From contig DAOQAK010000045.1 in assembly GCA_035353855.1 (NCBI GenBank), positions 1 to 33,525 on the forward strand: a stretch of DNA of 33,525 bases. The letters run 5' to 3'. The position numbers and the translations under genes were made by a program. How positions within the stretch are numbered: the stretch's first letter is position 1; every line of letters starts with the position of its first letter. The notes beneath the pieces are model-generated. The model had not been told where the DNA came from, made no database searches, and saw only the letters and a list, made by a program, of their open reading frames with translations. The DNA is from Bacteroidales bacterium. Its GTDB lineage: Bacteria > Bacteroidota > Bacteroidia > Bacteroidales > CG2-30-32-10. Of this stretch, positions 15,461 through 23,579 are shown one piece after another.

Positions 15461-16924
15461 ATGAAACAGGAATCAGAAAAAAACTTCAGGCAATCACTTG
15501 GCTTTTTCGATTCTACAATGCTGGTTGTAGGTTCGATGATAGGTTCAGGGATTTTTATAGTAAGCGCTGATATATCACGGACATTAGGTTCTCCAATGTA
15601 TATGCTGTTAACATGGATTGTAACAGGAGTGATAACAATTATTGCTGCTCTTAGTTATGGGGAACTTGCAGCCATGATGCCGAGAGCAGGCGGGCAATAT
15701 GTTTACCTGAAAGAATCATACAACCCGATGGTTGGTTTTTTATATGGATGGACTTTGTTCATGATCATTCAAACAGGTACGATTGCTGCGGTTGCAGTAG
15801 CATTTGCAAAATTTACCGGTGTACTATTACCTGTTTTCAGTGAGAAAAATATTTTACTTGAAATAAATAATTATAAAATATCAGCAGCACAACTACTGGC
15901 TATTTTAAGTTTAGTAATACTTACATTTATAAATTATTTCGGAATTAAAAATGGGAAAATAATGCAGATTACTTTTACCATTACGAAAATTCTGGCACTT
16001 GCCGGAATTATCATTGCCGGTCTTGTTGTGGCTACCGGAAGTGGTTTCTGGGCAGGTAACTTCAGCGATATGTGGAGCGCATCCAAAACAGTAATGGAAG
16101 AAGGGAAAATTGTTGATATATATAAATTAGGTGGTTTGGGATTGCTTACTGCATTTGGTGTTTCAATGGTTGGCAGCTTGTTTTCGAGCGATGCATGGAA
16201 CAATGTAACTTTTATTGCAGGTGAAATAAAAAATCCAAAACGCAATATTCCGCTCAGCCTTTTCTGGGGAGTACTTATTGTAACTGCAATTTATTTATTA
16301 TGCAATATTGCTTATCTGAGTCTATTGCCGATGAACGGAAATCCTGAAGCTGCCGATGTTGTGGGCAGAGGGATAAAATTTGCAACAAGCGACAGGGTGG
16401 GGGTTGCAGCGGCTTCACAAATTTTTGGAGAGTCGGCAGCAATAATAATGGCGGTGCTTATCATGATTTCAACTTTTGGCTGTAATAATGGGTTGATACT
16501 TTCAGGTGCGCGTGTTTATTATGCAATGGCTAATGACGGATTATTTTTTAAAGGTGTTTCTAAATTAAATAAATATGCTGTACCCGGTGTTGCCCTTATA
16601 TTCCAATGTATTTGGGCTAGTGTATTATGTTTGTCTGGCAAGTATGGCGATTTGCTCGACTATGTAATTTCAGCAGTTTTGATTTTTTATATACTTACAA
16701 TTGCAGGTGTTTTTATTTTAAGAAAAAAGAGACCCGATGCAGAAAGGCCATACAAAGCATTTGGATATCCTGTATTACCTGCAATTTATATTGTTATTGC
16801 ACTTGCAATTTGCATCGACCTTTTAATTTATAAAAGAGATTATTGTTTGCCCGGATTTATGATCGTGCTTGCCGGAATCCCTATTTATTATTTGCTTGTA
16901 AACAGGAAGCAGAAAGATACTTAG
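15461..16924 (+). CDS. APC-superfamily amino-acid permease
   Basis: The 487-residue protein starts at ATG 15461; a TTG two codons earlier directly abuts the previous stop and is less likely. The N-terminus carries the APC signature of the first transmembrane helix, LVVGSMIGSGIFIVSADI, followed by the helix with SYGELAAMMPRAGGQYVYL. About twelve hydrophobic helices span the chain, as is usual for AA_permease_2 transporters. The family moves amino acids or related amines across the inner membrane by proton symport or exchange. The substrate cannot be read from the sequence, but the overall pattern resembles LAT-type/serine-threonine exchangers. It forms a unit with the upstream secreted protein and ends 4 bases from the convergent peptidase locus. 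Confidence 0.93.
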   Translation: MKQESEKNFRQSLGFFDSTMLVVGSMIGSGIFIVSADISRTLGSPMYMLLTWIVTGVITIIAALSYGELAAMMPRAGGQYVYLKESYNPMVGFLYGWTLFMIIQTGTIAAVAVAFAKFTGVLLPVFSEKNILLEINNYKISAAQLLAILSLVILTFINYFGIKNGKIMQITFTITKILALAGIIIAGLVVATGSGFWAGNFSDMWSASKTVMEEGKIVDIYKLGGLGLLTAFGVSMVGSLFSSDAWNNVTFIAGEIKNPKRNIPLSLFWGVLIVTAIYLLCNIAYLSLLPMNGNPEAADVVGRGIKFATSDRVGVAAASQIFGESAAIIMAVLIMISTFGCNNGLILSGARVYYAMANDGLFFKGVSKLNKYAVPGVALIFQCIWASVLCLSGKYGDLLDYVISAVLIFYILTIAGVFILRKKRPDAERPYKAFGYPVLPAIYIVIALAICIDLLIYKRDYCLPGFMIVLAGIPIYYLLVNRKQKDT

Positions 16925-16928
16925 GTAA

Positions 16929-17177
16929 TTATTTTTTTATAAATTTTCTAAAATAAATATTTTCAGGAGTTATTATTTTTATAAAATAAATTGACGGCTC
17001 AAGCATAGATATATCAATGCTTTTAGATTTATCCAAAATTCTTCCTGTCAAAATATTTTTTCCATCAATCCCTGAAATTTCATAATCAAAAACCAGCGGA
17101 ATATTATTTTCATTTTCAAAATAAATATTCAGAAATTTTTCTGATGGAACAGGAAAAACAATTAATGAATTATCGTT
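16929..17177 (-). pseudogene. Out-of-frame T9SS type-A sorting domain of the peptidase upstream
   Basis: From codon AAC at 17177 this frame encodes 82 residues typical of a type-A sorting domain: SLIVFPVPSEKFLNIYF, then YEISGIDGKN, ISMLEPSIYFIKI and a final FRKFIKK. It has no start of its own that makes sense; upstream residues in this frame are nonsense read from the peptidase gene. One extra A in the nine-A run (coding strand, 17176-17184) would join it to the peptidase as a 518-residue protein. The piece therefore belongs to the gene at 17162-18484 and is separated by a frameshift that is real, programmed, phase-variable or a sequencing error. Confidence 0.85.
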
Positions 17178-18484
17178 TTTTTTTCGTCGATTGATGAAGG
17201 TGTTTGTGTTGCAGAATAAGTGTAGCCTGCATTTGAATTCTCTAACATAGTAGTGTCGACGCACATTACAGCCATTGCAACCCGGTTGTATGTTGTTCCG
17301 AAACTGTCAGCATTGAATGTCAAAGTATTATTATTATCGGGTTCCATTGTGATAATATCTTTAACATCCGAAGTGGTATTATTGAATAAAATAAAAGCGA
17401 GCCTGAATTTATAAGCGCTGTCGCCATTGAATGTAATTGAAAGCTTTCCTGAAGTTGGCGCATTGAAACGAATATAGTCAACTCCAAAAGGATTTACGTT
17501 TTGTGTTTTTATACCGGTAGGATAAGCATTGTGAATAAATGTATTTTTTGCGGAGCCAAAATTAAAATGAGAATAAGAATATTTTCCATTTTCAAAAGTT
17601 GGATTATCAATATAATTTGCAATGATCCATTGTTCAAAAGCATCTTCAAATGATTCGCTGTAGCCCAGTGAATCCAATGTTTTTCGCATTCCTTTAATTC
17701 CGTTTGCCTGTTCTTTAATTAGCATTTTAATATATTGTTCGCCTCCAAAATGTTCATACATGAATACAGTCCACATTAAAACCTGGTCGTAATTCTGAAA
17801 ATAAATTAAAGGTAAATCGGGTTGGTTTACAAAATATGCACCATGCATTATATCTTGTTGTGAAATATTTTGCGTTAGATATTCAGCGGCAAATGTTGAA
17901 AAACCTTCATCAATCCATGCTTCTTCCCAATATTTAACAGGATTATTAATGGGTTCGGGTGAATGGTCTTGTTGCCAGTGAAGCATATGTCCGAATTCGT
18001 GAGCTACCAATTCGGATGCATAAGAAAATTCAGATGCTGCAAAATAGATCAGTTCATGTTCATTGCTGTGCATTCCCCAATGTGAGTATACAAAAGTATC
18101 GGGCATTTGCTGACCGGGGTCAAAATAACCAGACCAGTTAGTTTCATTGAATGCAAGAATGTATATTTTGGGATCGTTATCAAGTGCATTGGGGACAGGA
18201 CCATACAGGGCCGTAAGCTCTGGAATAAATTTATTATCGAAATGATTTACCAATGTGTCGAGTTGTGCTTGCGTGGGTTGTGTGGCAGAATCTTCAACGA
18301 AGATGTAACAATACTCCGAAACTTTTTTACAAATGGCATCAATAGTTCTTTGAGGAGTTCCCCATAACGGAGGCCAGTCAACATAAGTTACCGACTGGAA
18401 TTGTATGGTATCGCCTTCATTTACCTGTGAAAATAAAATTGAATTTGTAAAGATCAATAACGAAATAAAAAAAATTTTTTTCAT
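17162..18484 (-). CDS. Secreted HEXXH zinc metallopeptidase (M30-like), sorting domain lost by frameshift
   Basis: I start it at ATG 18484 (MKKIFFISLLIF, signal peptide to SILFSQ at residue 20); the longer frame adds only nonsense and overlaps the gene before it. The zinc motif is HEFGH at 162-166, with a probable third ligand E193 in WIDEGFSTFAAEYL. This gluzincin arrangement resembles hyicolysin-type M30 peptidases, which cleave extracellular protein. The first half before the motif (KIYILAFNE, SGYFDPGQ) also fits that group. After residue 310 comes a beta-rich domain. The frame ends at residue 440 (SSIDEKKTIIH), while a complete T9SS sorting domain follows in the next frame, so as read the enzyme would lack its secretion signal. 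The gene begins 4 bases after the caspase-like gene and is probably co-transcribed with it. Confidence 0.85.
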   Translation of the reverse strand: MKKIFFISLLIFTNSILFSQVNEGDTIQFQSVTYVDWPPLWGTPQRTIDAICKKVSEYCYIFVEDSATQPTQAQLDTLVNHFDNKFIPELTALYGPVPNALDNDPKIYILAFNETNWSGYFDPGQQMPDTFVYSHWGMHSNEHELIYFAASEFSYASELVAHEFGHMLHWQQDHSPEPINNPVKYWEEAWIDEGFSTFAAEYLTQNISQQDIMHGAYFVNQPDLPLIYFQNYDQVLMWTVFMYEHFGGEQYIKMLIKEQANGIKGMRKTLDSLGYSESFEDAFEQWIIANYIDNPTFENGKYSYSHFNFGSAKNTFIHNAYPTGIKTQNVNPFGVDYIRFNAPTSGKLSITFNGDSAYKFRLAFILFNNTTSDVKDIITMEPDNNNTLTFNADSFGTTYNRVAMAVMCVDTTMLENSNAGYTYSATQTPSSIDEKKTIIH

Positions 18485-18488
18485 AAAA

Positions 18489-19061
18489 TTATATTTCTTT
18501 TGAAGTAACCATGCGGAATTCCAGTTCATCCTGGAATTTCCGGCATATTGAATTTATTTTATTTTCGATGGCGCTGATACCGCGTTTTGAAAATTCATTT
18601 TCCTGCATTTCAGAAAGTATCAGCATTTCAAATGCAGTTGAGTGCAGCCAGTCTACATCCCTCTGATACCCACATATGGCAAGGGCTCCGGTTTTATCGA
18701 GGAATTTTTTTAAATAATTTTTCCGGATGGCAAGTGTGCTGCATGAACCGAAAATAATAATGGAATTGCTGCATTTACCCGAAACAATATTTGCCAATTC
18801 ATCAAGAGAATAAGAGCTTTTATCATTCAGTAAAATCTGATTTTTTTCGCCATGGAAAGCAAGGTAAAGTATAGGGAAACGCTTGTATTTGCGGAGTGTC
18901 CATTTGGTTAATAAAAATTCAATTTCTTCAGCAGTTGCACAACTGTGGTATATAAATTCGATGCCGCGATTTGAATGCAGTAACTCGAGTATTGGCCTTA
19001 CGGATGTTTTTTCCCTGAGGTCGTCGTTCCATTTTCCTTCAAGGCAGTAAATCCCTTTCAT
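18489..19061 (-). CDS. Small caspase-like (CHAT-like) protein, unknown function
   Basis: This 190-residue protein has no signal peptide and should be cytoplasmic. Residues 63-71 (PILYLAFHG) end in a His-Gly, and residues 101-110 (IIIFGSCSTL) hold a Cys at the end of a hydrophobic strand. H70 and C107 reproduce the His-Gly/Cys dyad of caspase-fold peptidases (clan CD, including CHAT and gingipain types). The spacing and strand-dyad layout fit, but the chain is short and no p10-like extension is evident. It begins with MKGIYCLEGKWNDDL, a conserved-looking start. I believe it belongs to a Bacteroidota family catalogued only as a domain of unknown function (possibly DUF6642, from memory). It lies 4 bases upstream of the secreted metallopeptidase. 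Protease activity is inferred, not shown. Confidence 0.7.
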   Translation of the reverse strand: MKGIYCLEGKWNDDLREKTSVRPILELLHSNRGIEFIYHSCATAEEIEFLLTKWTLRKYKRFPILYLAFHGEKNQILLNDKSSYSLDELANIVSGKCSNSIIIFGSCSTLAIRKNYLKKFLDKTGALAICGYQRDVDWLHSTAFEMLILSEMQENEFSKRGISAIENKINSICRKFQDELEFRMVTSKEI

Positions 19062-19081
19062 TATTTTCTGATTTTACTTAA

Positions 19082-19089
19082 CAAAGATA
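19082..19089 (-). promoter_or_regulatory. Candidate -7 element for the caspase-like/peptidase unit
   Basis: The minus strand reads TATCTTTG, an exact TAnnTTTG match about 21 bases upstream of the ATG at 19061. A TTTG -33 box is not evident. Confidence 0.35.
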
Positions 19090-19121
19090 TGATATAAAAG
19101 AAATAATTCTGGAATTGTTTA

Positions 19122-19129
19122 TAAATTTG
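19122..19129 (+). promoter_or_regulatory. Candidate -7 element for the HD-domain gene
   Basis: TAAATTTG matches TAnnTTTG exactly and lies 16 bases before the ATG at 19146. With the leftward site at 19082-19089 it would give divergent promoters in an 84-base gap. No convincing -33 box. Confidence 0.35.
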
Positions 19130-19145
19130 ATTTAAAATTTCTTTG

Positions 19146-19730
19146 ATGAATAATATTTTTGCTGATTGTGAAATTAATTTTTCTGAATTTATTCTAAAGC
19201 CTGAATATTTTGATTTTTATGATAAGCTTCATGATGAGAACCATATATATCGTGTAATGTTTCATGTGCTGAATATAGGTTCTGACTTAGGTTTCAATAG
19301 GGAAACTAAATTAGCTTTTTTTGCTGCATTTATTCATGACTTATCACGCCAACATAAAGGGAAACACATTGAACATGGCGAAATTGCTGCAAAAGAAAAG
19401 CTTCCTGTTTTTATACCATTATTTAAAAAGAATGGATTGATTGATGATGATATTCCTTTTATTCATAATGCTGTTTGCAATCACTCGCTTCCTGTTGAAT
19501 TACCTGAAACACATTCACATTATAAAGTAACAGCTTTGTTAAAAGATGCTGATGCGCTTGATAAAGTGAGGAAGAGTGCAGGTGACCCAAAACTTAAATC
19601 TCTTAGATTTGAAGAAAGCAAATTACTTATAAAGCATGCAGAAAAACTATTCAAGCTTACATCAGGAGTAAAAATAAATTCTTTTGACGAAATTTTAATA
19701 CTTGCAGAAAATATTAAAAAGATAGATTAG
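19146..19730 (+). CDS. HD-domain phosphohydrolase
   Basis: The 194-residue protein starts at ATG 19146; a TTG one codon earlier is possible but less likely. The HD signature is complete: H33 in DENHIYRV, H64-D65 in AAFIHDLSRQH, H77 in HIEHGEIAA, H113 in VCNHSLP and D134/D136 in LKDADALDK. HD enzymes are cytoplasmic metal-dependent phosphohydrolases acting mostly on nucleotides. This short single-domain form resembles the YfbR/YedJ-like or predicted metal-dependent hydrolase group, and the substrate is not readable from sequence. There is no RelA/SpoT synthetase or helical extension, so it is not a (p)ppGpp synthase/hydrolase. Its stop overlaps the stop of the convergent DUF3127 gene by 4 bases. 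Confidence 0.88.
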   Translation: MNNIFADCEINFSEFILKPEYFDFYDKLHDENHIYRVMFHVLNIGSDLGFNRETKLAFFAAFIHDLSRQHKGKHIEHGEIAAKEKLPVFIPLFKKNGLIDDDIPFIHNAVCNHSLPVELPETHSHYKVTALLKDADALDKVRKSAGDPKLKSLRFEESKLLIKHAEKLFKLTSGVKINSFDEILILAENIKKID

Positions 19731-20089
19731 AATGGCAGATCATCCAGTTCATTTGGTTCTGGCGGTAAATCAAAGCTTGGAGGAAAATCCTGACTTCCTG
19801 AATTATTTTGTGAAGAATCATTTGCTGATATTTTTTCTACTCTCCATGCTTTAGCTTCAGTAAACCAGCGTCCTTTACTTTCGCGGCTTTCCAAGTCGAA
19901 AGATACTTTCAGGTCATCATTGGGTTTAAAAGAAAAATTTTCTGCTTTATCATTCCATAATGTAAAGCATACTTTTTTTGGAAATTTTGTTTTTGTTTCA
20001 ATCACGAATTCCAGCTTTTTTAAACTACCTTTTTGAGTATCAATATTCTGTATAGGTAGTATATGTAATAGTTTTCCTTCTGTTTCCAT
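19727..20089 (-). CDS. DUF3127 protein: OB-fold with SSB-like acidic tip
   Basis: This 120-residue cytoplasmic protein matches the Bacteroidota DUF3127 pattern: GKLLHILPIQ, KLEFVIET, FPKKVCFTLWNDK, VSFDLESRESKGRWFTEAKAWRVEK. The fold is predicted to be a single OB barrel like single-stranded DNA-binding proteins. After residue 90 comes a flexible Ser/Asn/Pro-rich stretch and a final NELDDLPF. This last segment resembles the acidic-hydrophobic tip of bacterial SSB (DDDIPF), which docks repair and replication partners, so a role in single-stranded DNA handling or a partner-binding OB protein is plausible. That function is an inference. It lies 38 bases after the SPOR-domain gene on the same strand and is probably in its transcript. 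Confidence 0.88.
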   Translation of the reverse strand: METEGKLLHILPIQNIDTQKGSLKKLEFVIETKTKFPKKVCFTLWNDKAENFSFKPNDDLKVSFDLESRESKGRWFTEAKAWRVEKISANDSSQNNSGSQDFPPSFDLPPEPNELDDLPF

Positions 20090-20127
20090 TATAAATTGAA
20101 TTTATTTTATGCTGATATTTTAATATG

Positions 20128-20847
20128 CTATTCGATTGTTTGAATAAATGCATCTTTATAACCCAGTTCAATTATTTTCTTTCTGTATTCAAGAGCATCT
20201 TTTTTTGATTTGAAATTTCCGGTAACATAACGTTTTAACCCGTCTTTTTTTATAATGATTTTAATGTCGCTTATTTTATTAAAGTATTCCATATTTAAAT
20301 TACCACATCCTACCTGGACAGTATATGTAATGGAACTATCAATATCCGATAATTGAATTGGTGTTAATTGTAAATCTTTTTTGTTGCTATTAATATTAAC
20401 GGTATCTTGTTTTATAGTAACAGGTTCGTATTGATCGGCAAGCAAAAGATAATAGGCTTTAGCTGCTTTATTTTTTATATTAGCCGAATCCTTATATGCA
20501 TTTGCAATATTAATAAGTGAATCTGATTTTGCTAATAACTTATTGGCCGCATCGTAATAGTAATTAATTTGATTAATATATAATTGAGAATGCGATTTGT
20601 CAACTTCTGCTTTTAATGCTAGGATTTGTATGCTATCGAGAAAAGTACGGGCAAAGTCTTTATATATGCTCACTTTATTCAATTCAAGGGATGCTAAATG
20701 TTCATACGAGTTTGCTTCTTCCTGTAAATTCATATAGACCTGCATTTTATTTAAAGTGGAATCCTTTTCAGAAGACAAGTCCTGTGCGGAAATTCTATGA
20801 TATGCCAATAGGGTAATAATTATTATAGTAAACTTTAAATAGTGCAT
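20128..20847 (-). CDS. Periplasmic SPOR-domain protein
   Basis: The 239-residue protein carries a signal peptide (1-22, ending RISAQ), a helical, coiled-coil-prone middle (about 30-140, with repeated ALK/DSLI-like heptads such as AANKLLAKSDSLINIANAYKD), and a C-terminal SPOR domain (about 172-239: YTVQVGCGN, GLKRYVTGNFKSKKDALEYRKKI, GYKDAFIQTIE). SPOR domains bind denuded peptidoglycan glycan strands at the division septum. A second SPOR domain of similar wording ends the amidase at 23574. The protein probably marks or tethers something at septal peptidoglycan. A -7-like TATATTTG lies about 20 bases upstream of the start. Confidence 0.85.
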   Translation of the reverse strand: MHYLKFTIIIITLLAYHRISAQDLSSEKDSTLNKMQVYMNLQEEANSYEHLASLELNKVSIYKDFARTFLDSIQILALKAEVDKSHSQLYINQINYYYDAANKLLAKSDSLINIANAYKDSANIKNKAAKAYYLLLADQYEPVTIKQDTVNINSNKKDLQLTPIQLSDIDSSITYTVQVGCGNLNMEYFNKISDIKIIIKKDGLKRYVTGNFKSKKDALEYRKKIIELGYKDAFIQTIE

Positions 20848-20866
20848 TACAGTTATTTGATATTTA

Positions 20867-20874
20867 CAAATATA
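20867..20874 (-). promoter_or_regulatory. Candidate -7 element for the SPOR-domain gene
   Basis: The minus strand reads TATATTTG, matching TAnnTTTG, about 20 bases before the start at 20847. The same octamer at a similar distance precedes the OstA-like gene. No clear -33 box. Confidence 0.35.
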
Positions 20875-20925
20875 TAAATATTATTACTAAAGTAAATTTT
20901 TAGAAGAATAAAATATAATGGGTTT

Positions 20926-23502
20926 TTAATAATCCCAATGTTCCTTTTTCTTTGTGAGTTTTAAATCCTGTAAAACATCCGATTTCACATGTATTGATAA
21001 ATCATAGCTTTTGCCATAGCCCATAGGTATCCATGAAAATTCAATGACCCAGCAATGTAAATCACGGTTTATGCCAATTTTTGCATAAGTAAGTTTGTTC
21101 GTTTTAAAATCATAATCTAATCTTGAGGTGATTTTCCATTTTTTGGAAATACTGATATCTCCATTTATTCCTATCGTTTGGACTATTTCTTTAGTAACAG
21201 AATCGCTAAATGCATCAAAGGTACTTGTATGAGAAAACGAATATGTTATTGTTGCATTCCATTGTTCTTCGAAATCTAAGTAAGCATCACGATTTTCATT
21301 AATCATATCTATTTCTTCTTTCGTGGCATTTGGACTGGTTAGTGTTTTTTTCTTTTCCTTAGAATGTAAACTCCAGTTCAGGTTTAGCATCCATTTATCA
21401 TTACAGTGTCGAAGCAGCCGATGGTTTACCTTCCATTCAAAATCCTTTAGGTTGTTGCCTGATGAATCCACTATGTATGGGTCCCATAAACTGGCATAAG
21501 AAACATCCAGGTTCTTAAATAATTTTGTACGACCGGCTATTGTTACTTTTGAAAAATTCACTGAATCCTTTGCTAGGTCATATCCCCCTGAAATAATAAA
21601 ATTATCAATAAGCGATATTTTTTTTGTACCAGTAATAGTATCTTTTCGGTTGCGTACTTTCATTTCGAGGTTATTTGAAATGGAAAAATTTACCATACCT
21701 GATTTGTCTTTCTGTGGTGTACCATATATATTGTTCTCAAATATGGAATAAGCTTTAGGTTTTACGGATGCATCGGTAATATAGTTTTTGTAATAGTTCC
21801 ACCATTGATTGGGGGTGTATGTAAATGAAGCGGTAGGAGTAATGACATGTCTTATTGCTTTAAGCCTTTTCCCGTTGAAGTTGTACATACCAAATAATCG
21901 TGTGTTTATTGAAGAAGAAAAATTTCCATCATGTACGATATAAAATCCATTTGCTGTATCGGTTTGTAAATGCGGAAATATAGTATCGTCAGGAAGAGAA
22001 ATAGTTTCATTTGCCCAATATTTCTTAATGCTTTTTGTATACCAGCGTTGAGTATAATTTATAGAGTTAGTAAGAGTAAAGTATTTAAGTAATTTAATGG
22101 AACTGCTAATAGGGATATTGTGTTTTGCTCCGTTATTTATTTCTTTTTTTATGTTTTCCAAAATATCATTTCTGAATAAAATTGTATCAATCCCGGAAAT
22201 GTTGTTGGATGCATTCATTGAGTATCCAACACTTATTTTTTCAAACCATTTTTCTTTACCTACAACTTTTTTATTTCGGAAAGGATATATGGTATTCATG
22301 CTCATGGTCAATTCGGGAAGTGATAACGAAATGTTTCGCGTCTGTGTATTCTGGTTATGACGCATATTTGCAGAGAAATTAAAATTATTTCCAATTTTAG
22401 AACTATAGCTAATGTTTGAAGAAAAAGTATTTGTAAGGAAATCATTTGATGTTACATTGTTATTTTTATTATAATTACTAGAGCCTGCATTAACATTAGC
22501 TGTGAACCGGCTGTTTGGACGGGCTTTAGCGTCCTGACTGTGCATCCAGTTAATAAAAAAGTCGTTTCCTTTTCTATATGATGCCCCATCATTTACTGCA
22601 ACAACATTATGAGCATAACTTAATTTATATGTACCATTGTATTTGTAAATGGTTTTATAATTGGAAGATGTTTCAATTCCCCAGCTGCCACCGGAATAAA
22701 CATTGGTTTGAATAGCTAAATCCATGTGATCCCCTAATCCCAGGTAATAACCACTGCCTTTTAGAAAGAATCCTCTGTTTGCTGCATCTCCGTATGTAGG
22801 TATAAGTATACCTGATTTCTGGCCTTTTTTATTTGGAAAAAATCCAAATGGAAGCGCAAGAGGTGTAGGCATATCTTCAATGACCAGATAAGCCGGACCG
22901 GAAACGATTTTATCGTTAGGAATAACACGGGCTTTAGCAAATTTAATTTCATAATGAGGATGTTCGTCGGAGCAGGTTGTGTATTGTCCGTTTCGGATGT
23001 TTATAGAATTATCGGCAAATTTTTTAACATCTTTGCCATGAATGTAACTATCGCCTTCTTGTGTAATGATATTTGAAATCTTTCCTTTTTTACTTTTGAA
23101 ATTATAGGTAAGTGTTGATGACGAAAAACTTTGTTCTCCTTGCGTAAAAATGGGTTTGCCTTTTATTTTTCCTGTTGAATCGGGCATTCCTTTTGCAAAA
23201 AGCTGGTTCGTTTTAAAAACGATTTCAACATATTCAGCATTGAGGGTGATGTCTTCATATTTGATTTCTGCATTCCCAAATAAATAAACTTTTTGGTTTT
23301 CTATATCAAAACGAATGGAATCGTCGGCTTTATAATCAACTTTTGATGAAATGGCAAAATCAGATGTACTATTGATGATGGTATCATTTTTGGTTTGCGT
23401 ACTGTCTGTTTTAGGAATCGTATCCTGTGCATTGACAATACTGCCGGGAAATAAAAAGCAGATGCTTATGAAAAACAAAAATATTTGACGTTTTGAATGC
23501 AA
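20926..23502 (-). CDS. lptD: LPS-assembly outer-membrane protein LptD (Bacteroidota type)
   Basis: The 858-residue protein has a signal peptide (1-25, ending IVNAQ) and an N-terminal OstA/LptD beta-jellyroll region (about 50-190: IRFDIENQKVYLFGNAEIKYED, LNAEYVEIVF, SSTLTYNFKSKKGKI). The rest to residue 858 has dense alternating, aromatic-rich strands of an outer-membrane barrel, with a PLALPFGFFPNKKGQKSGIL segment at the start of the barrel that is typical of the family. LptD with LptE inserts lipopolysaccharide into the outer leaflet. The length fits Bacteroidota LptD (about 850-900). It is divergent from the amidase with a 71-base gap. The OstA-like gene at 28770, the partner periplasmic component, lies nearby, so the two ends of the LPS export route are in one cluster. 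No frameshift seen. Confidence 0.93.
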   Translation of the reverse strand: MHSKRQIFLFFISICFLFPGSIVNAQDTIPKTDSTQTKNDTIINSTSDFAISSKVDYKADDSIRFDIENQKVYLFGNAEIKYEDITLNAEYVEIVFKTNQLFAKGMPDSTGKIKGKPIFTQGEQSFSSSTLTYNFKSKKGKISNIITQEGDSYIHGKDVKKFADNSINIRNGQYTTCSDEHPHYEIKFAKARVIPNDKIVSGPAYLVIEDMPTPLALPFGFFPNKKGQKSGILIPTYGDAANRGFFLKGSGYYLGLGDHMDLAIQTNVYSGGSWGIETSSNYKTIYKYNGTYKLSYAHNVVAVNDGASYRKGNDFFINWMHSQDAKARPNSRFTANVNAGSSNYNKNNNVTSNDFLTNTFSSNISYSSKIGNNFNFSANMRHNQNTQTRNISLSLPELTMSMNTIYPFRNKKVVGKEKWFEKISVGYSMNASNNISGIDTILFRNDILENIKKEINNGAKHNIPISSSIKLLKYFTLTNSINYTQRWYTKSIKKYWANETISLPDDTIFPHLQTDTANGFYIVHDGNFSSSINTRLFGMYNFNGKRLKAIRHVITPTASFTYTPNQWWNYYKNYITDASVKPKAYSIFENNIYGTPQKDKSGMVNFSISNNLEMKVRNRKDTITGTKKISLIDNFIISGGYDLAKDSVNFSKVTIAGRTKLFKNLDVSYASLWDPYIVDSSGNNLKDFEWKVNHRLLRHCNDKWMLNLNWSLHSKEKKKTLTSPNATKEEIDMINENRDAYLDFEEQWNATITYSFSHTSTFDAFSDSVTKEIVQTIGINGDISISKKWKITSRLDYDFKTNKLTYAKIGINRDLHCWVIEFSWIPMGYGKSYDLSIHVKSDVLQDLKLTKKKEHWDY

Positions 23503-23521
23503 CGGAATATTACTATTTTTG
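23492..23521 (+). promoter_or_regulatory. Candidate promoter of the amidase operon
   Basis: TTTG (23492-23495) and TATTTTTG (23514-23521) are spaced by 18 bases, close to the Bacteroidota consensus of TTTG-N19-21-TAnnTTTG, with both elements exact. It overlaps the first codons of lptD, so transcription of the two divergent genes may interfere. The start of the amidase is about 52 bases downstream. Confidence 0.5.
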
Positions 23522-23546
23522 TAAAACTGTTTATTAAAATAATGCG

Positions 23547-23579
23547 CAAAGCTAATTAAAATTTGGCATTCGGGTGAAA
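23547..23579 (-). promoter_or_regulatory. Candidate lptD promoter
   Basis: The minus strand reads TAGCTTTG (plus 23547-23554), an exact -7 match, with a TTTC (plus 23576-23579) 21 bases further upstream as a 3-of-4 -33 element. The -7 box lies 45 bases upstream of the lptD start. Confidence 0.35.

Noticed and set aside
17162..19061. Caspase-like gene plus secreted peptidase as a defence (CHAT/gasdermin-like) system
   Set aside because: No gasdermin, no repeat sensor and no nucleic-acid-binding partner is present, and the peptidase is an exported T9SS-type protein, which does not fit an abortive-infection pair.
20911..20933. Small hairpin around the lptD stop codon (TGGG with CCCA)
   Set aside because: Only four pairs with an 11-base loop and no T tract; too weak to call a terminator.
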